From the NCBI GenBank assembly GCA_946807835.1, contig OX327684.1:12982501-13046500 (forward strand): a stretch of DNA of 64,000 nucleotides. The letters run 5' to 3'. This stretch comes from Ailanthus altissimus. Taxonomy: Eukaryota; Streptophyta; Magnoliopsida; Sapindales; Simaroubaceae. Each line of letters opens with the position of its first letter. Position 1 is the first letter of the stretch. A program made the translations under genes and the position numbers. This document shows positions 1 to 11,729 of the stretch, in pieces. The notes under the pieces are model-generated. The model saw only the letters and a list, made by a program, of their open reading frames with translations. It had not been told where the DNA came from and did no database searches.

Positions 1-1027
1 TTAGCTATGGCAAGTTGTCTTCCTTCTCTTTTTAGGGCTCATTTCTGGATTGTGAAGGATTATCCTCATGGATTTTGAGGATTCCAAGTATCTTGGATTT
101 AAGGATAATCAGTGTTTTTAGGGTGATTCTTCTACATTTTTTTGTCTTTATTAAAAATCCTTAGTTATGTGTTCTCCTCTATTTAAGGAAGTATGCTTTG
201 TCTTCATGAGATTGATGTCTTGGTCGCCCCATGCTAACCAGTACATGCAACTTGCTCGCGTCATGATGCTTTGTGCAAACTTTAACTTGGACATATTTTC
301 CTCTGGATCTGTTTGTAAGGGGTTTGATCATGCTTGAGGGTTTTAGGTTGCCCAAGGTTTGTGGGCCGAGTTAGCCTCTGTAAAACATGGGCTTTAGGTT
401 GAAATCCAAGGGGGAAACAAGAGGTTTTATAATACTATTTTTTATCTGAATACATAAGTTTATGGGATTTTTTCACAAATAACCCATTTTATTGGCCAGT
501 ATTCTTTTTTAACCTCAATTGTAGATCTTAATCTTTTATATCCAAAAAAGTGGAAATGAGATAATTTTACCCTCTAAAATATATTTTACCTCTATATGAA
601 TCCAAAACCCTCTTTAAAAGATACTTTAAAATCAATATTGTGTAAACCACTTATTTTAGTTATTATCCTATGTAGATCGGCATACAAGAACACTAATGGT
701 TGAATAAAAATCTGAAAATGATCGATAAATTTCAAGTTTTTGAAATTTCTTATGTAATTTATAGTTTGTGACAAAAAAAAAGTGTGAAACTGGTTAGATT
801 GTAAGTAAAATAAGTGAAATATGAGTAAATTGCAATCTAAATAAGTTAAAACTTGGTGAAAATAATAAAAAAAAATCTTGTCAGAAATGAAGGATTTCGA
901 GCTCGCCATTGTAGAGAAGATTCATGCACATTTCACACGCGAAATGGCTACAAGGAGCTTCTAATGAGCACCCCTTGCACATGCAACTTAGACGTGCCGC
1001 ACCTTACTAAGCGCAAGTGTCCACTAG
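1..1027. other. Unassigned AT-rich sequence
   Basis: I see no supportable gene here. Short open frames occur on both strands but lack codon structure or a family motif. From about 890 to 1027 the base composition is less AT-rich and motifs of the type CGTGCCGCA recur. Similar bases continue after the solo LTR that ends at 2293, so this was one continuous stretch before that insertion. It may be part of an older repeat, which I cannot name. Confidence 0.4.
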
Positions 1028-2293
1028 TGATAGGGGCTAATTAGGTTTAATATTTTCATCTTCTAAACTTATTATTTGTGTATTTATGTAATTTATCGTT
1101 GATTTATAGGTTTTCTAGCATTTGGCATGAAGATACTGGAAATCAAATGAAAATAGAGAAGAAATCAAGAACAAAAGTGCTAGTGCCATGATGCTGTAGA
1201 TCCAATATTGTAGCATTGAAGTCAGAGAACCCAATGCTAAGGTGCTACACAACCAACGCTGCGGCACTAAAGTCAGAGAGTCTAGTGCCATAACGCTTAA
1301 GACCTAGCGATGCGGTGCTCGTGCAATTTAAAAGGAAAACAATGAAAGTCTCAATCAAACTTGGACTCAAAGAAACCCTACCTTGAGGATACGAAGATCT
1401 ATAAATAAGAACCTTTTTTAGGCTAAAGGGACGTACAAACGAGAGCAATGAAGCAAAACAACTTTCAAAATAGAATTTGAAGATTGAAAGAGAATAATTA
1501 TTCTACAAGTTAAAGATAGAAAGTGAAGATCCAGGGCATCCAACGTTGTTTACTTCATGATGTCTTTTAACTTATGCCTTAGTATTCATTTAGTCATCAT
1601 GAACTAATTTTTTTCATTTAGGGTTGTAACTCTTACACCCAATATATAGTTAAATTCAATTTTCTCTCTTATTTTATGAACTCAATAAATTAAATGTTCA
1701 TTTTATTTGTGCTTAATGTTTTCTTTATATCCAGCTAATATATAAATTATTTTAGAAATCATAATGAACTTGACAAATGTATTTATGTATTTAACCTAGA
1801 ATAGATTGATGAATAATCATAGTGTAACAATTATCAGTTCATGTAGGATAGAAATATACTCATATAACATATATGGTATTAATAGATCAATTCTTAATGA
1901 GTTTATCTTATCTGATTACCATAAACCAATAAGTAATTGTTAGGGTAAGATATAGTCATTTGACCATTGATCGAGGCCTATGACAAGATTAAGGATATAG
2001 CCGACAATTCATAATTGAGGGATTAAGATAAGAGAGCAATTAGTTCAATAATATACTAGGGGATAAGTTATATCCCTAGATTTTATCTTCATTAATGATT
2101 CAATTTGTTTGATTAGTCTTTTGTCTTGAGTAAATAAATTATATTAATATAGTTTTAATATCAATATTAATTTTGTTTGGTACTTAGTGAAGGATAGATT
2201 AAATAAAGTTTATATTGGATCGATACTAGAACTCAAATCTATATTATTTGTTACGATAGTGTGCACTTGTACTTAAATAGAAAATTTGTAAAA
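1028..2293 (+). mobile_element. Solo LTR S1, gypsy (Athila-like) type
   Basis: The segment starts TGATAGGGGC and is flanked by a perfect 5-bp target duplication ACTAG (1023-1027 and 2294-2298). Its last bases are degraded from the usual CA. The 3' part contains the block ACGATAGTGTGCACTTGTACTT, which recurs in near-identical form close to the 3' ends of the LTRs at 15062-16500 and 51572-53051. This places all three in one lineage, read on the + strand. No gag or pol sequence adjoins it, so it is a solo LTR left by LTR-LTR recombination. The lineage name is inferred from the paired element at 35316-51325. Confidence 0.75.
1181..1320 (+). repeat. Phased dyad array in solo LTR S1
   Basis: Six degenerate dyad units of about 16 bp, for example CAACGCTGCGGCACTA at 1254-1269 and TAGTGCCATAACGCTT at 1283-1298. 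Their centres, placed by eye, lie near 1188.5, 1210.5, 1239.5, 1261.5, 1290.5 and 1312.5. The intervals are 22, 29, 22, 29 and 22 bp. The array lies in the 5' part of the LTR, upstream of any likely transcription start. Its function is unknown. Confidence 0.6.
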
Positions 2294-2839
2294 ACTAGGC
2301 GTGCCGCATACACACGACACGTGGTACGCAAAAAGAAGGAAAATCTTTATTTTAAATTAAAAAATAAACTATTTGATTATTAATTAAAGTAAATAATTAA
2401 TTTATTGTTATTTAATTATTTTATTTTTGAAATAATATATTTTTGTTTAATTTAATTTTTATATTTTAATTATTAATTATTTTAATACTAAAACTAGACT
2501 TCCAAAATCTGTTATTATCATACTAGAATACATTGTCAGATTTTTTTTATGATCATATTTCTTGTTATAGCATTTTGTCATACTAGAATTATGAAGTCAA
2601 ATATTAAAATACAATAGTAAATAAATACATACTCTTTTATAATACTAAAATTTTATCATACTCGTAGTTTTTAAGTGGTAAATATAATGAAGTATCAAAA
2701 TATAATAGTAACAAAATACAAAATGTATGACAAATACACGTTAAAGTTCAATTTAAGCATACAAAAACAAGTAACATAAAAGAGTAAAGAAATACATACT
2801 AGAATTCATATCAACTTCTATGCAAAGCAATAGTGTTTT
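2294..2839. other. AT-rich spacer
   Basis: After the ACTAG target duplication the sequence becomes extremely AT-rich, with runs of TTAATTATTTTAATT type. I see no gene or named repeat. The right boundary with the Mutator-like remnant is approximate. Confidence 0.35.
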
Positions 2840-3102
2840 GACATATCTGACAGTTATGTTATGCTACTTATAGCGGCTGTATACATTCTTTGTCAATTCC
2901 TCGCCTTATAATGAAATCCACTTCTTTCGACATCTCCCTTATTGATGACATGGTATAAGAGGTTGGATATCAACATCTCTTAAATCTTCTAAAATAATCT
3001 AATTTTACGGGTGGCCAACTGAATTGACTGGCTTGCTATATGCATGACATAATGACTTAGACTTGTAATAGGGTAACAAAGACCCTGATACTATAATCTT
3101 GT

Positions 3103-3318
3103 CTATTTGCATACTTCAAAAGCATGGGCACAATGTAGTTGCTGAAAATTAAACTTCCGATAACTATATGATTTTGTTAGGATGTCCATTATTCCATTTC
3201 TATTTTCATTATTTATGACAAAGCAAGAATGATTTACCGAATAAAAATTCATGCAGGTAGACTTATCATTGAGCTTCCAAACTTTATAATAGGCATAATT
3301 CCTCAAAAAGTTTGCCAT
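3103..3318 (-). pseudogene. MULE transposase fragment, SWIM zinc finger
   Basis: The 71-residue frame contains SYSYRKFNFQQLHCAHAFEVCK near its end. This matches the plant MULE pattern C-x-C-x(n)-C-x-H-A (SWIM finger, usually CSCRKF...IPCAHA), with the first two cysteines replaced by Tyr and Ser-type residues. The preceding part, with DKSTCMNFYSVNHSCFVI, fits the beta-strand region that leads into the finger. The frame ends at a stop soon after the motif, whereas the family continues through an IYDFCS-YYT-like segment. Loss of the metal ligands means it could not fold as a normal finger. Confidence 0.65.
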
Positions 3319-3434
3319 GCCTTTTATAGTCTCCCGTCTCTAGAAAAATTAATTTTGCATTGACTCCCAAATCCACTCAACTAAGGTAGTCACTAGAAGC
3401 CTACGTATATCCTTTACAATAATATTAATGCTCT

Positions 3435-3790
3435 CTATAATGTAGAGATAAAGAAGTCATATCTTCTGAATGCTCTTATTAATCTAGTCCATTTAGAAAA
3501 ACCAACCTCTTTCTTCAAGTATCTTGTTTCCTTTGGTTTCATCTCCTGCATCTTCTTAATATGCTCTTGAAAGTTAGTAAGGTGACATGTCTTTCCAACA
3601 ACGAAATTGGAAGCCGAGAATCCCCTTTTCTTCTTCTTCTCTAATAGTATCTTGTATCTTGTGACCAAAGTTTCTTTCAAGTGGTAAATGCAAACCTCGT
3701 GATATGCATTAGGAAATATCTCTCAAATGGTCTTCTCAATAATAGCATGTCGATCAAATATAAATACAAGACCCTCAAGATTACCAAGGA
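3435..3790 (-). pseudogene. MULE transposase fragment, end of catalytic domain
   Basis: Reading the minus strand downward from about 3790 gives an F-D-R-H-A-I-I-E-K stretch, then a stop, then FPNAYHEVCIYHLK, then a basic region, H-x(5)-M-x-E-M-K and SKWTRLIRAFRRYDFFIST. This order is that of plant MULE transposases: DRH..I, FPNA.H..C.YHL, then a conserved block ending RYN.MTSN.AES. The in-frame stop between the first two motifs shows it is non-functional. It continues toward the SWIM finger at 3103-3318 after further frameshifts. Confidence 0.7.
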
Positions 3791-4570
3791 CTTCTCGAAG
3801 TTTGGTTATAAACCAATGCTAAAAAAGCATTGTTTTTCGAATTAGTAATTTTTTATGCTAGTGGAAAATTTTTATTGTTCTATCTTTACGTTTCCACAAA
3901 CATTATACCCATATTTATCTTTAAAAAATGTTTTATCAACTGTAATAACTAGTCAAATGGATGATTGAAATCCTCTAATACATGGTCCAAGTGCCACAAA
4001 GAAAAACTTAAAGTGATTAAAGTCATCAATTTCTAAATGAGTAACTATACTCGTGTTATATTGTTTCAACATATAGTAGTATGCAGAAAGTAATCTAAAT
4101 GAAGACTCTGAAGTACCTTATATCAAACTGCATATATACTATTTAGCTTGCTAAATAGTGAAATAAGTTATCTTTATTCCAAAATCTTAAAATATATTTG
4201 TTTGGATCTCTATTAGTCTGTAAAGTTAACTCACTTAAGCAAACTTATCCTTTATAAATTTTTCAATAATCTGACTATTGGCTTGATGGTGACTATCTCT
4301 CAACTAGTCCAATTGCTAAGTGTGATCTGCATTAATTATGTGTATAATGAAATGCTTCCTCACATTTATCGATACTACTGTGATTTTCATCTGTAACTCT
4401 CATCATCACATTTTGTCTCAAAATTTTCTTTTGTAGATCTTGAAATTTTAAAGCTGTAATTACCCTTAACTGCTAATACACTAATAGCCCAGTGAAGTTG
4501 ATCTTTTCTTTCAAATAACTTCCCCAAAAGTACATCCCCAATTTTAATACATGAAATCTTTTCAGATATA

Positions 4571-5968
4571 TGATAGTGCTTAATTTAATATAATATTTCT
4601 ATTCTTCTAATATTAATATTTGCTCATTTAACCTCAAATAATTAGTTATTTATGCACATTTTTATATGAATTATAGGTTTAAAGACTATTGGAACAAAAA
4701 TGTAGAAAACCAGATGTAAATGAGATGATAAGAGATAAAAATACGAGAAAGGACCAAATTGCTACAAAATATATGAATAATGACATGCTACAGTAACACG
4801 AACAATACATAAAAAGCTACTATTCACCCGCTATAGTGCAGTGGTGGGGCATTGGCTAAAGCATTAGAACCAGTAGCTTCAAAATAACTCAATATCGCAG
4901 CATTGAATTCCAATGTCACGGCATTGAGGCCTAGGTAGCAAAAATTAACAAAATGTAAAAGCAATTTGACTTCCTTGGATCTAAAATAATTCGGTGCTCC
5001 TATCTATATATTCATCTTAAACTTACTATTAAGAGAAAGCAATAAGAACAAAATTAAAAACACATAACATTCAAGCTTGGAGAAAAATCAAAGAGCATGA
5101 GTAGGGGATTCAACATCAAAGGACCAAAAACAAAGCATTTGACAGGGAACTCTTCTTTGCTTTGTTATTCTACTTATTGTAAGATGTTTATTTTATATGT
5201 ATTAATGGAATTAAACTCAAGAACTTGTTATTTAAGTATGAGCTAGTTTTATTGATCTAGGATTATATTTTTGAACTTATTATGCGATTGATTATAGTTA
5301 TCTCTTTTGTGTTATGAACTTAATTTTTGATATATTCATTATGCTTATGTTTAATGCAATTTAATTACCTGGCCAGTAGTTAAATTGATCTAGAAATACA
5401 TAAATGAACTTAAAAAATACATTTATGTATTGAGCATTAAGCATATTGGTGCATGATCATAGTGTAACAAGTATGAGTTTCATATGAGATAGTCATACTT
5501 ATATGGCATGTATGATCTATAAAACTTGTACTTAATGAATTTTGTTCAATTTAATTATCATAGAAATATAGATATTTGATTGAATGAAGTATAATCACTT
5601 GACCATCAGAAGATGCTTTGTGATGAATTGAGTGTTTTAATCAATATTTCAAGTTGAGTGTAATAACTTAAAAGAGATTCTTCTAAATTGATTTGTATAA
5701 TGAGGGATGGTTTGTAATCCTAGGATATCTCATCATGAATTCCAATTCTGTGAACTTAGTATGTTAATTATCATAATTAAGTCTTTTAACTTAATAGCTT
5801 AATCATACACATTGAATCATTTTTTGAATAAGACTAGAAGACACCATTTCAGTACTTAATTTAGAAAATACAATTCATTCTCTGTAGGATTGATACTTAA
5901 TTCATCATATATTTCTTGTTTCGATAACATATACTTGCATTGATTTGTGTTATACAAAATACACAACA
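4571..5968 (+). mobile_element. Solo LTR S2, gypsy (Athila-like) type
   Basis: It starts TGATAGTGCTT and ends ACA, with a perfect 5-bp target duplication ATATA at 4566-4570 and 5969-5973. Internal landmarks parallel S1 and S3: a dyad-bearing 5' part, a central section that includes GCATGATCATAGTGTAACAA, and a 3' part with a CGATAACATATACTTG motif. It inserted into the minus-strand MULE, whose fragments lie on both sides. No internal retrotransposon coding region adjoins it. Confidence 0.75.
4890..4926 (+). repeat. Pair of 16-bp dyads, 21 bp apart, in S2
   Basis: CAATATCGCAGCATTG (4890-4905) and CAATGTCACGGCATTG (4911-4926) are two imperfect dyads. The second has perfect CAATG/CATTG arms. Their 21-bp offset matches the short interval seen in the arrays of the related LTRs. 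More degenerate units may lie upstream at about 4835-4870. Confidence 0.55.
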
Positions 5969-6886
5969 ATATATCTAAATCTGATGGTGGTATTAGAGGA
6001 ACAAACGCAAAAAAAATTTTAGCTTCATCATTATCTCCTCTTCTATCTTCAATATTAAGAAAGCTAGTTGAAATATAAAAATCTTTGCCTTTCGGTATAT
6101 CATCCAAACTGACATATTCTTCTACATTATCAATATTTCTACACCATCGATATTCTTATACACCATCGATAATATACTACTATTATAGTGCGTATAAGTT
6201 AAGTCTTCATTAAACTTTGTAGGAGAATAATGATTGTGATTCATTGTATTTATAGAAACCACAACCATATGTATTTTTAGGGTTATGTCGCTCACTTGGT
6301 TACTATCGCTTGTTGACATAAAATGAGTATGATTTGATAGTTGGTTATGAATGGGCACTTATGCATTCTCTTCACACACGAGAGCTCTTGGATCCACTAT
6401 TATACATAGATGATAAAATGATCTTCTATTGACCCCCTAAAAGAATCGAACATTATTATCATTTCTAATCTTAATTGATCACAACTTAAATCTTGTTGCA
6501 TCAATTGAGATTTTTAGAGTCACCTTATACTCTACATTGTCAAATTTAATTGCACAACACACAGTATTTAAAAGATCTTCATAATTCACATCCCTTAAAA
6601 TTGACATACTCAAGTTACTATACTAAACATATCTCACATCCTCATAATTAGAGCTTTCTCGTCTTCCTCCGAAACAAACAATGATTGACTCATAAAGATT
6701 TATGTTTTTTTTTAGAATTGTTAGGAATATTTTAATTTCTTTTCTTTCAAGTCTCATGGAGGCGAAACTATAGAATAACATGCGAGGCACGATCATTCTC
6801 TCCCGCAAGAATGTGTCACGTGAATTTTTTCGCAAATCTGGCTTTTTAGATTCAACCCAGATTTTGCAAGTTCTCTCACTCATCAC
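5969..6886 (-). pseudogene. Probable MULE transposase N-terminal fragments
   Basis: Several short minus-strand frames (5969-6107, 6122-6358, 6623-6886) are separated by stops. They lie where the N-terminal half of the MULE protein should be, given the catalytic and SWIM fragments to the left. I do not see a decisive motif. The assignment rests on position, strand and a general resemblance to the poorly conserved N-terminus. They could instead be unrelated AT-rich frames. Confidence 0.35.
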
Positions 6887-6900
6887 CTTATTTCTCTCTA

Positions 6901-8557
6901 AAACTTCACCATGTTACACTCGGTTTATATTTTGATATTAATACATTTCAAAATAAATATGATTTCAAAAACAAAATCCATCATTTCGACTTATATATGA
7001 TAAAATATATGTTATACGATAATAATTTTCTTTTTACCTTTTATAAATAATTTGCAACTTCAAATCTACTTATTATGAATTTGAAGTGTAATTTTGGTTA
7101 TGAATTTGTTAAAATTTGATTTGATTTTGTATTTTGTATTTTTTATTTTCAATTTTTTATTTATTATTATATTGTACATACGATGATAAATATGTCCATT
7201 TACCATTCATTTGATTAGTAAGATTAGCCACCTACTTATAATTTTAAAAAATTAATTAAAATTAAAGACCAATTATGAAAATTCCCTAAGTTTATTGAGT
7301 AAGTCCTAAGCATTAAAAAAGAACTTTAAAAAAAGAAATGCTATCATTTAAATATATTGATAAGAGCGCGTTCGTAATTTTGTTTTTTAAATATTTCATC
7401 GGACATAATTTCAAAGCTTCAAATTTTAAATTCAATTTCTTTTTTTATTTTTCACTTCATAAATCTTAAAATAATACCCAAGAAGAGCTATGTTACTACC
7501 CTTAAAAGTAAAAATCAAATTTAAAATGAAAAACATATATCAAGATTATCCATTTATGTGAGTGAATTTTTCAGTTCATCTACCAATGACATGCCATTCA
7601 TATTTGTTTAATGAACATTGACCAAGCTATCAATTTTTAAATTGACAACACAGACACAGTGAGCTTATTTTATCAAATTCTTGCTACATCCAGAAGTTTG
7701 TTTATTACTAAAAAGACAAACTGTTATAATAAACAATTATTAACATGTATACAGTGGTTTTATGTATCCATTCAATATATAATGTGAGAATGTAATGCTC
7801 ACACGTTAATGTAAACTCCTTAAGAATGCACAAATGCTTATATATGTTCTCGCGTTGAAGTTTGAAAGCAAATACATGTATCTTATGTGTAATTTTAAAC
7901 AAAGTACAAATTTCAAATATTTATTAAACTCTAAAAAAACTACTTTTATTTATTTATTCAGATATTTATAACAATAATTATGTTAATAAATTTTAAGATA
8001 CATGTGAAGGATATTTTTGTTGTTATTAATTATCAAACATATGTAAATTAAATTTCATAAAAGAATACTTGAACTCTTAAAGTTAAATCAAAGGGGTATA
8101 AATACTTTTAATTTATAAAATGACACATATTCCTCTAGTTATTAATAATTTTTATATTAATTTGAATAAAAAAATAACCTAGTAATATTAAATAACATAT
8201 TTACCCCTCTAAATGATATGCAGTACATTTTTTATGTTTTTTTTTGTATTTATTATTAGATCATATTATAAAGCCAATAACTTCCTTTGTCTCTTGCAAT
8301 CAACATCACTGGTCATCAGTCTAGGTTCAATATCAACAGTTAACATCCTTAGTAAAATGATAGGAATTGATCAATTCACTAAAGATACCCACAAATTATA
8401 AATTTTCACGATATATAAGATGAAAATATCAATTTTTCCATATGAACAATGGAGGAAGAAGAATTTGGTAGAAATGGTGGAAATTATTATAGTGTCACCT
8501 TTCAACGTCTTAATCTAAAATAATTATTGACAGTAATTCGACATATGGTGTCGATGT
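6901..8557. other. AT-rich spacer without a recognised gene
   Basis: Low-complexity AT-rich sequence. Small frames (for example at 7708-7902 and 8213-8401) have no family motif and biased composition. I see no repeat with clear ends. Confidence 0.4.
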
Positions 8558-9065
8558 TGATAAAGGATATCACCCATTCATGTGATGCAAAGTCTAATAA
8601 GAAAATAAAAAGTTATTCTAGACAAAGAACATCGCCAACTTATGTGATGCAAAGTCCAAGAAGAAGATAAAAAATTATTATAAGAGCTTACAACTATAAT
8701 TATCATAATAATTTTATTTAATACTGAATTTATTTCATTTTGGTAGTAGTTGTAAGTTTGAAATTCTTAGTTATATTTAATATGTTTTGATGTTTGTGTG
8801 GTCTTAGAACTTTAATTTGGATATTGATGATTGTCTTGGAACTTTAATTTGAGTTTTTACTATGCTTTGAGGATTGGTTCAAGTATTTAGTATTAAACTA
8901 ATAACTTTTGTATTTCAATAGTTTTTTATAATTAATGAAAAGTAGAATTCTCTACTAAGAGTTCGCTTCAAATTTTCCGAGCTAGTTTTATTTCATCTTA
9001 TCGAATGATATCAACAACTCTCGTCTTCATGAACGAAATTATTTGTCAATGCTTGTCTTGCGTCA
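8558..9065 (+). repeat. 5' LTR of the short gypsy element
   Basis: It begins TGATAAAGGATATCAC and ends TTGCGTCA. It aligns over its whole length with 10892-11340, for example TATGTTTTGATGTTTGTG in both. It is longer than the 3' copy because it holds a local 62-bp tandem duplication (8569-8630, then from 8631), seen as two copies of ATGTGATGCAAAGTC. The duplication is absent from the 3' copy and so arose after insertion. Confidence 0.75.
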
Positions 9066-10891
9066 GGTGATATTAGAGTCTTTTTTTGATATGGTAGGCC
9101 CCAGTGACTTGAATGGAGATTGTTTGAATGTGTTTAAACAAATGATGGATGCATGTATTACAAAATTTTAAAGAGGTATGCAGGATCGCATAACAACAAT
9201 GATCGAACATCTTACGACTTTAAGAACTAATAATCCACTACTATAAGAACCAATGCAAGGAGAAGACTGTATAGGTAGTCGCATTTTGCACCATTTTATT
9301 TCAATTTGAAGGAGGAAGTCGAAGATGAAATTGAAGTCAGGCCATAAGTAAGAAGAGCAGCCATGAGTGCATGAAATGGGCCTTACAGTTTTATCTCTCC
9401 AATTGATGATTTAGGAGAGGAAGAAGAAATGGATCTAGATGATGCTGAACCCAAGAAAAATATTGATGGTTATAAAAATAAGATAGCTAGAGAAAAAAAA
9501 GAACATAAAGTGTATATGATGCAAATGTTGATGTATACACTTGCTCAATTCGAAGAAACCCGACGAAGGAAAATGTTTGAAGGGAAAAGTGGTCAATTGC
9601 TAATAAGGTATGTAAACTCATTATTGACAGTTGTAGCTATGAGATTTTAGTGTCTCAAAGCTTGGTTTATCATCTCAAACTCTAAACGTAACCGCATCCA
9701 TCACTATAGAACATAGGGCAAGTTAAGAAAAGGCCAAGTGTTGATATTACAAGGCAATGCTAATTGCCTCTTTCTATTGGTAAGAGTTATATATCTAACG
9801 TTTTGTGTGATGTAGTCAAAATGGATGCTTATTATGTGTTGTTAGGCAGGCCTTGACAATACGATGTGGATACTATACACGAGAAAAATGAGAATACTTA
9901 TTCTTTTACTTGGAACTGAAAGCAGATAGTAATGTTACCAAGTCAACCTAAAAAGGCAGTCCCTAAAATAGAGGAGAATACCTTATTTTTAGAGACCCAT
10001 GAGGAGAATTAATTGGTGTAAGAGATAAAGGATACACGTACGGATACCAAATTGGTTGTGAAATGAGAAGAATTATATGAACAATCATTGCAAAATGAAG
10101 TCTGACGGTTAGTGGCAAAGTTTTCAGACCCTATGGCCGAACCCACTACATTACCATCAATCTAGGAATCTAAAACTATATTGATTTCATTCTTGGCAAC
10201 TTATTAAATCTACCATATTATCAGATGAGCCCACAAGAACATGACATTCTAAGGGAGAAGGTAGAAGAAATGTTGATGAAAATACACATCAGGGAGAGTA
10301 TTAATCTATGAGTTATTCCTGCTTTACTTATCCTAACGAATGATAGAAGTTTGTGGAGGTGTCTGGACATTTGTGCCATTAACAAGATTACCGTAAAGTA
10401 TCATTTTCTTATCCCACACCGTGATGACATGTTTGAACAGTTAAGTAGTGCCACAATGTTTTCGAAGATAGATCTAAAGAGTGGTTATCGCCAAATCCAA
10501 ATTACACCCTAGGAACGAATGAAAAATTACCTTAAAAACCAATGATGGCCTGTATGAGTGACTAATCTTGATATTTGGATAGTCAAATATGTCGAATACC
10601 TTTATACATCTAATAACATAGTATAAGGAGCTTTATGAAAAAAAATGATGACTTTGAGCAGTATCGTTCAAGCATCTCATAAGGCAACCGAATGATGACT
10701 TTATGTTCATGACAGTTACTTGTTCAAAAGAAATTGACTATGCATTTTAAGGAGTTCTCTATAAGACAAGCTTATCCGAAGGATGCATTTTGGGGACTTG
10801 AGTGGCCATGTAGAGTATGACAAGACCATTACAAATCTAATGAGAACCTATATGATCACTCGATGACGAGTTCTTTGCAAGTGGAGGAGAA
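9066..10891 (+). pseudogene. Gypsy gag-pol remnant (protease linker and reverse transcriptase)
   Basis: The best segment is at about 10200-10510: a YQMSPQEHDILREKVEE block, then CLDICAINKIT, then FSKIDLKSGYRQIQI (10459-10503), the classic N-terminal blocks of gypsy reverse transcriptase. Upstream at about 9829-9868 is YYVLLGRP-stop-QYDV, where the conserved Trp codon of LLGRPWQ has become a stop. A 73-codon frame at 9429-9650 is rich in acidic and basic residues and may be gag-derived. The catalytic YxDD region and everything after it are missing. Several stops and frameshifts confirm inactivity. Confidence 0.7.
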
Positions 10892-11340
10892 TGATGGGGG
10901 ACATCACTAGCTCATGTGATGTAAAGTCCAAGAAGAAGATAAAAGTCATTATAGGTATTTGCAACTGCATTTATCATAGTTGTTTTATTTAATGTTGAAT
11001 TTATTTTATCTTGGTAATAGTTATAAGTTTGAAAGTCTTTATTACATTTAATATGTTTTGATGTTTGTGTGGTCTTGGAACTTTAATTTAGGTATTGATG
11101 ATTGTCTTAGAACTTTAATTTGGGTTTCACTATGCTTGAAGGATTGTTCTAAGTATTTAGTATTTAAACTAGTAACTTCTATATTTTAATAGCTTTTGAT
11201 GATTAATGAAAAGTAGAATTTTCTACTAAGAGTTCAATTCAGATTTTCTAAGCTTGTTTTATTTTGTCTTGTTGAACGATATCAACAATTCTCGTCTTCA
11301 TAAACTAAATCATGAACCCATCAATACTTGTCCTGCATTA
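10892..11340 (+). repeat. 3' LTR of the short gypsy element
   Basis: It begins TGATGGGGGACATCACT directly after a purine-rich tract and ends CTGCATTA, with the terminal CA degraded. It aligns with the 5' LTR at 8558-9065 apart from scattered substitutions and the duplication found only in that copy. The many differences indicate an old insertion. Confidence 0.75.
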
Positions 11341-11729
11341 GATGCACCATAATGCATTGTAGTTGGTAGCGGTCATAGCCTATTTCTCCTTATTTCATTG
11401 TTCTTATGCTGAAATATATCATCATCATCATATAAATTACAAAATGTATTGGCACTATCGTTAACGATAAGTAAATGGCAATGTTGACTGGCAATGATGA
11501 TGGAAACTAATAATAACAGTTTATTTTTTATTTGATTTTATATTTTATTTAGTTATGTTAAAAATATTTAATAAACAACATTTAATTTAGAGGTTAATTA
11601 ACTATTTTACCATTTTTATTGTAAAAACAAATAAAGTATGTGATCTAAATAGTGTTTGTATATCTTTCTTTAAATTTTGAGGGTTTTTATGTCCTTTCAC
11701 AAAACCTTAAAAGTCATATATCATTTTCT

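Larger units (their letters stand above)
2840..6900 (-). mobile_element. Mutator-like (MULE) transposon remnant, split by a solo LTR
   Basis: Minus-strand fragments of a MuDR/MULE transposase appear in the expected C-terminal to N-terminal order along the + strand. A SWIM-type zinc finger lies at 3103-3318, the end of the catalytic region with its HLK and RRYDFFIST motifs at 3435-3790, and N-terminal fragments at 5969-6886. The solo LTR 4571-5968 interrupts it. Many stops and frameshifts show it is dead. I could not find terminal inverted repeats or a 9-bp target duplication, so both outer limits are estimates. Confidence 0.6.
8558..11340 (+). mobile_element. Short Ty3/gypsy retrotransposon with both LTRs, degenerate
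   Basis: Two homologous LTRs (8558-9065 and 10892-11340) flank a 1.8-kb interior. The target duplication is GATGT/GATGC with one mismatch. A primer-binding-like stretch follows the left LTR (GGTGATATTAGAGTC, resembling the initiator-Met complement TGGTATCAGAGCC). A purine tract GTGGAGGAGAA precedes the right LTR. The interior keeps decayed gag, protease-linker and reverse transcriptase segments. RNase H and integrase are missing, so the element is internally deleted and cannot move by itself. Confidence 0.8.
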
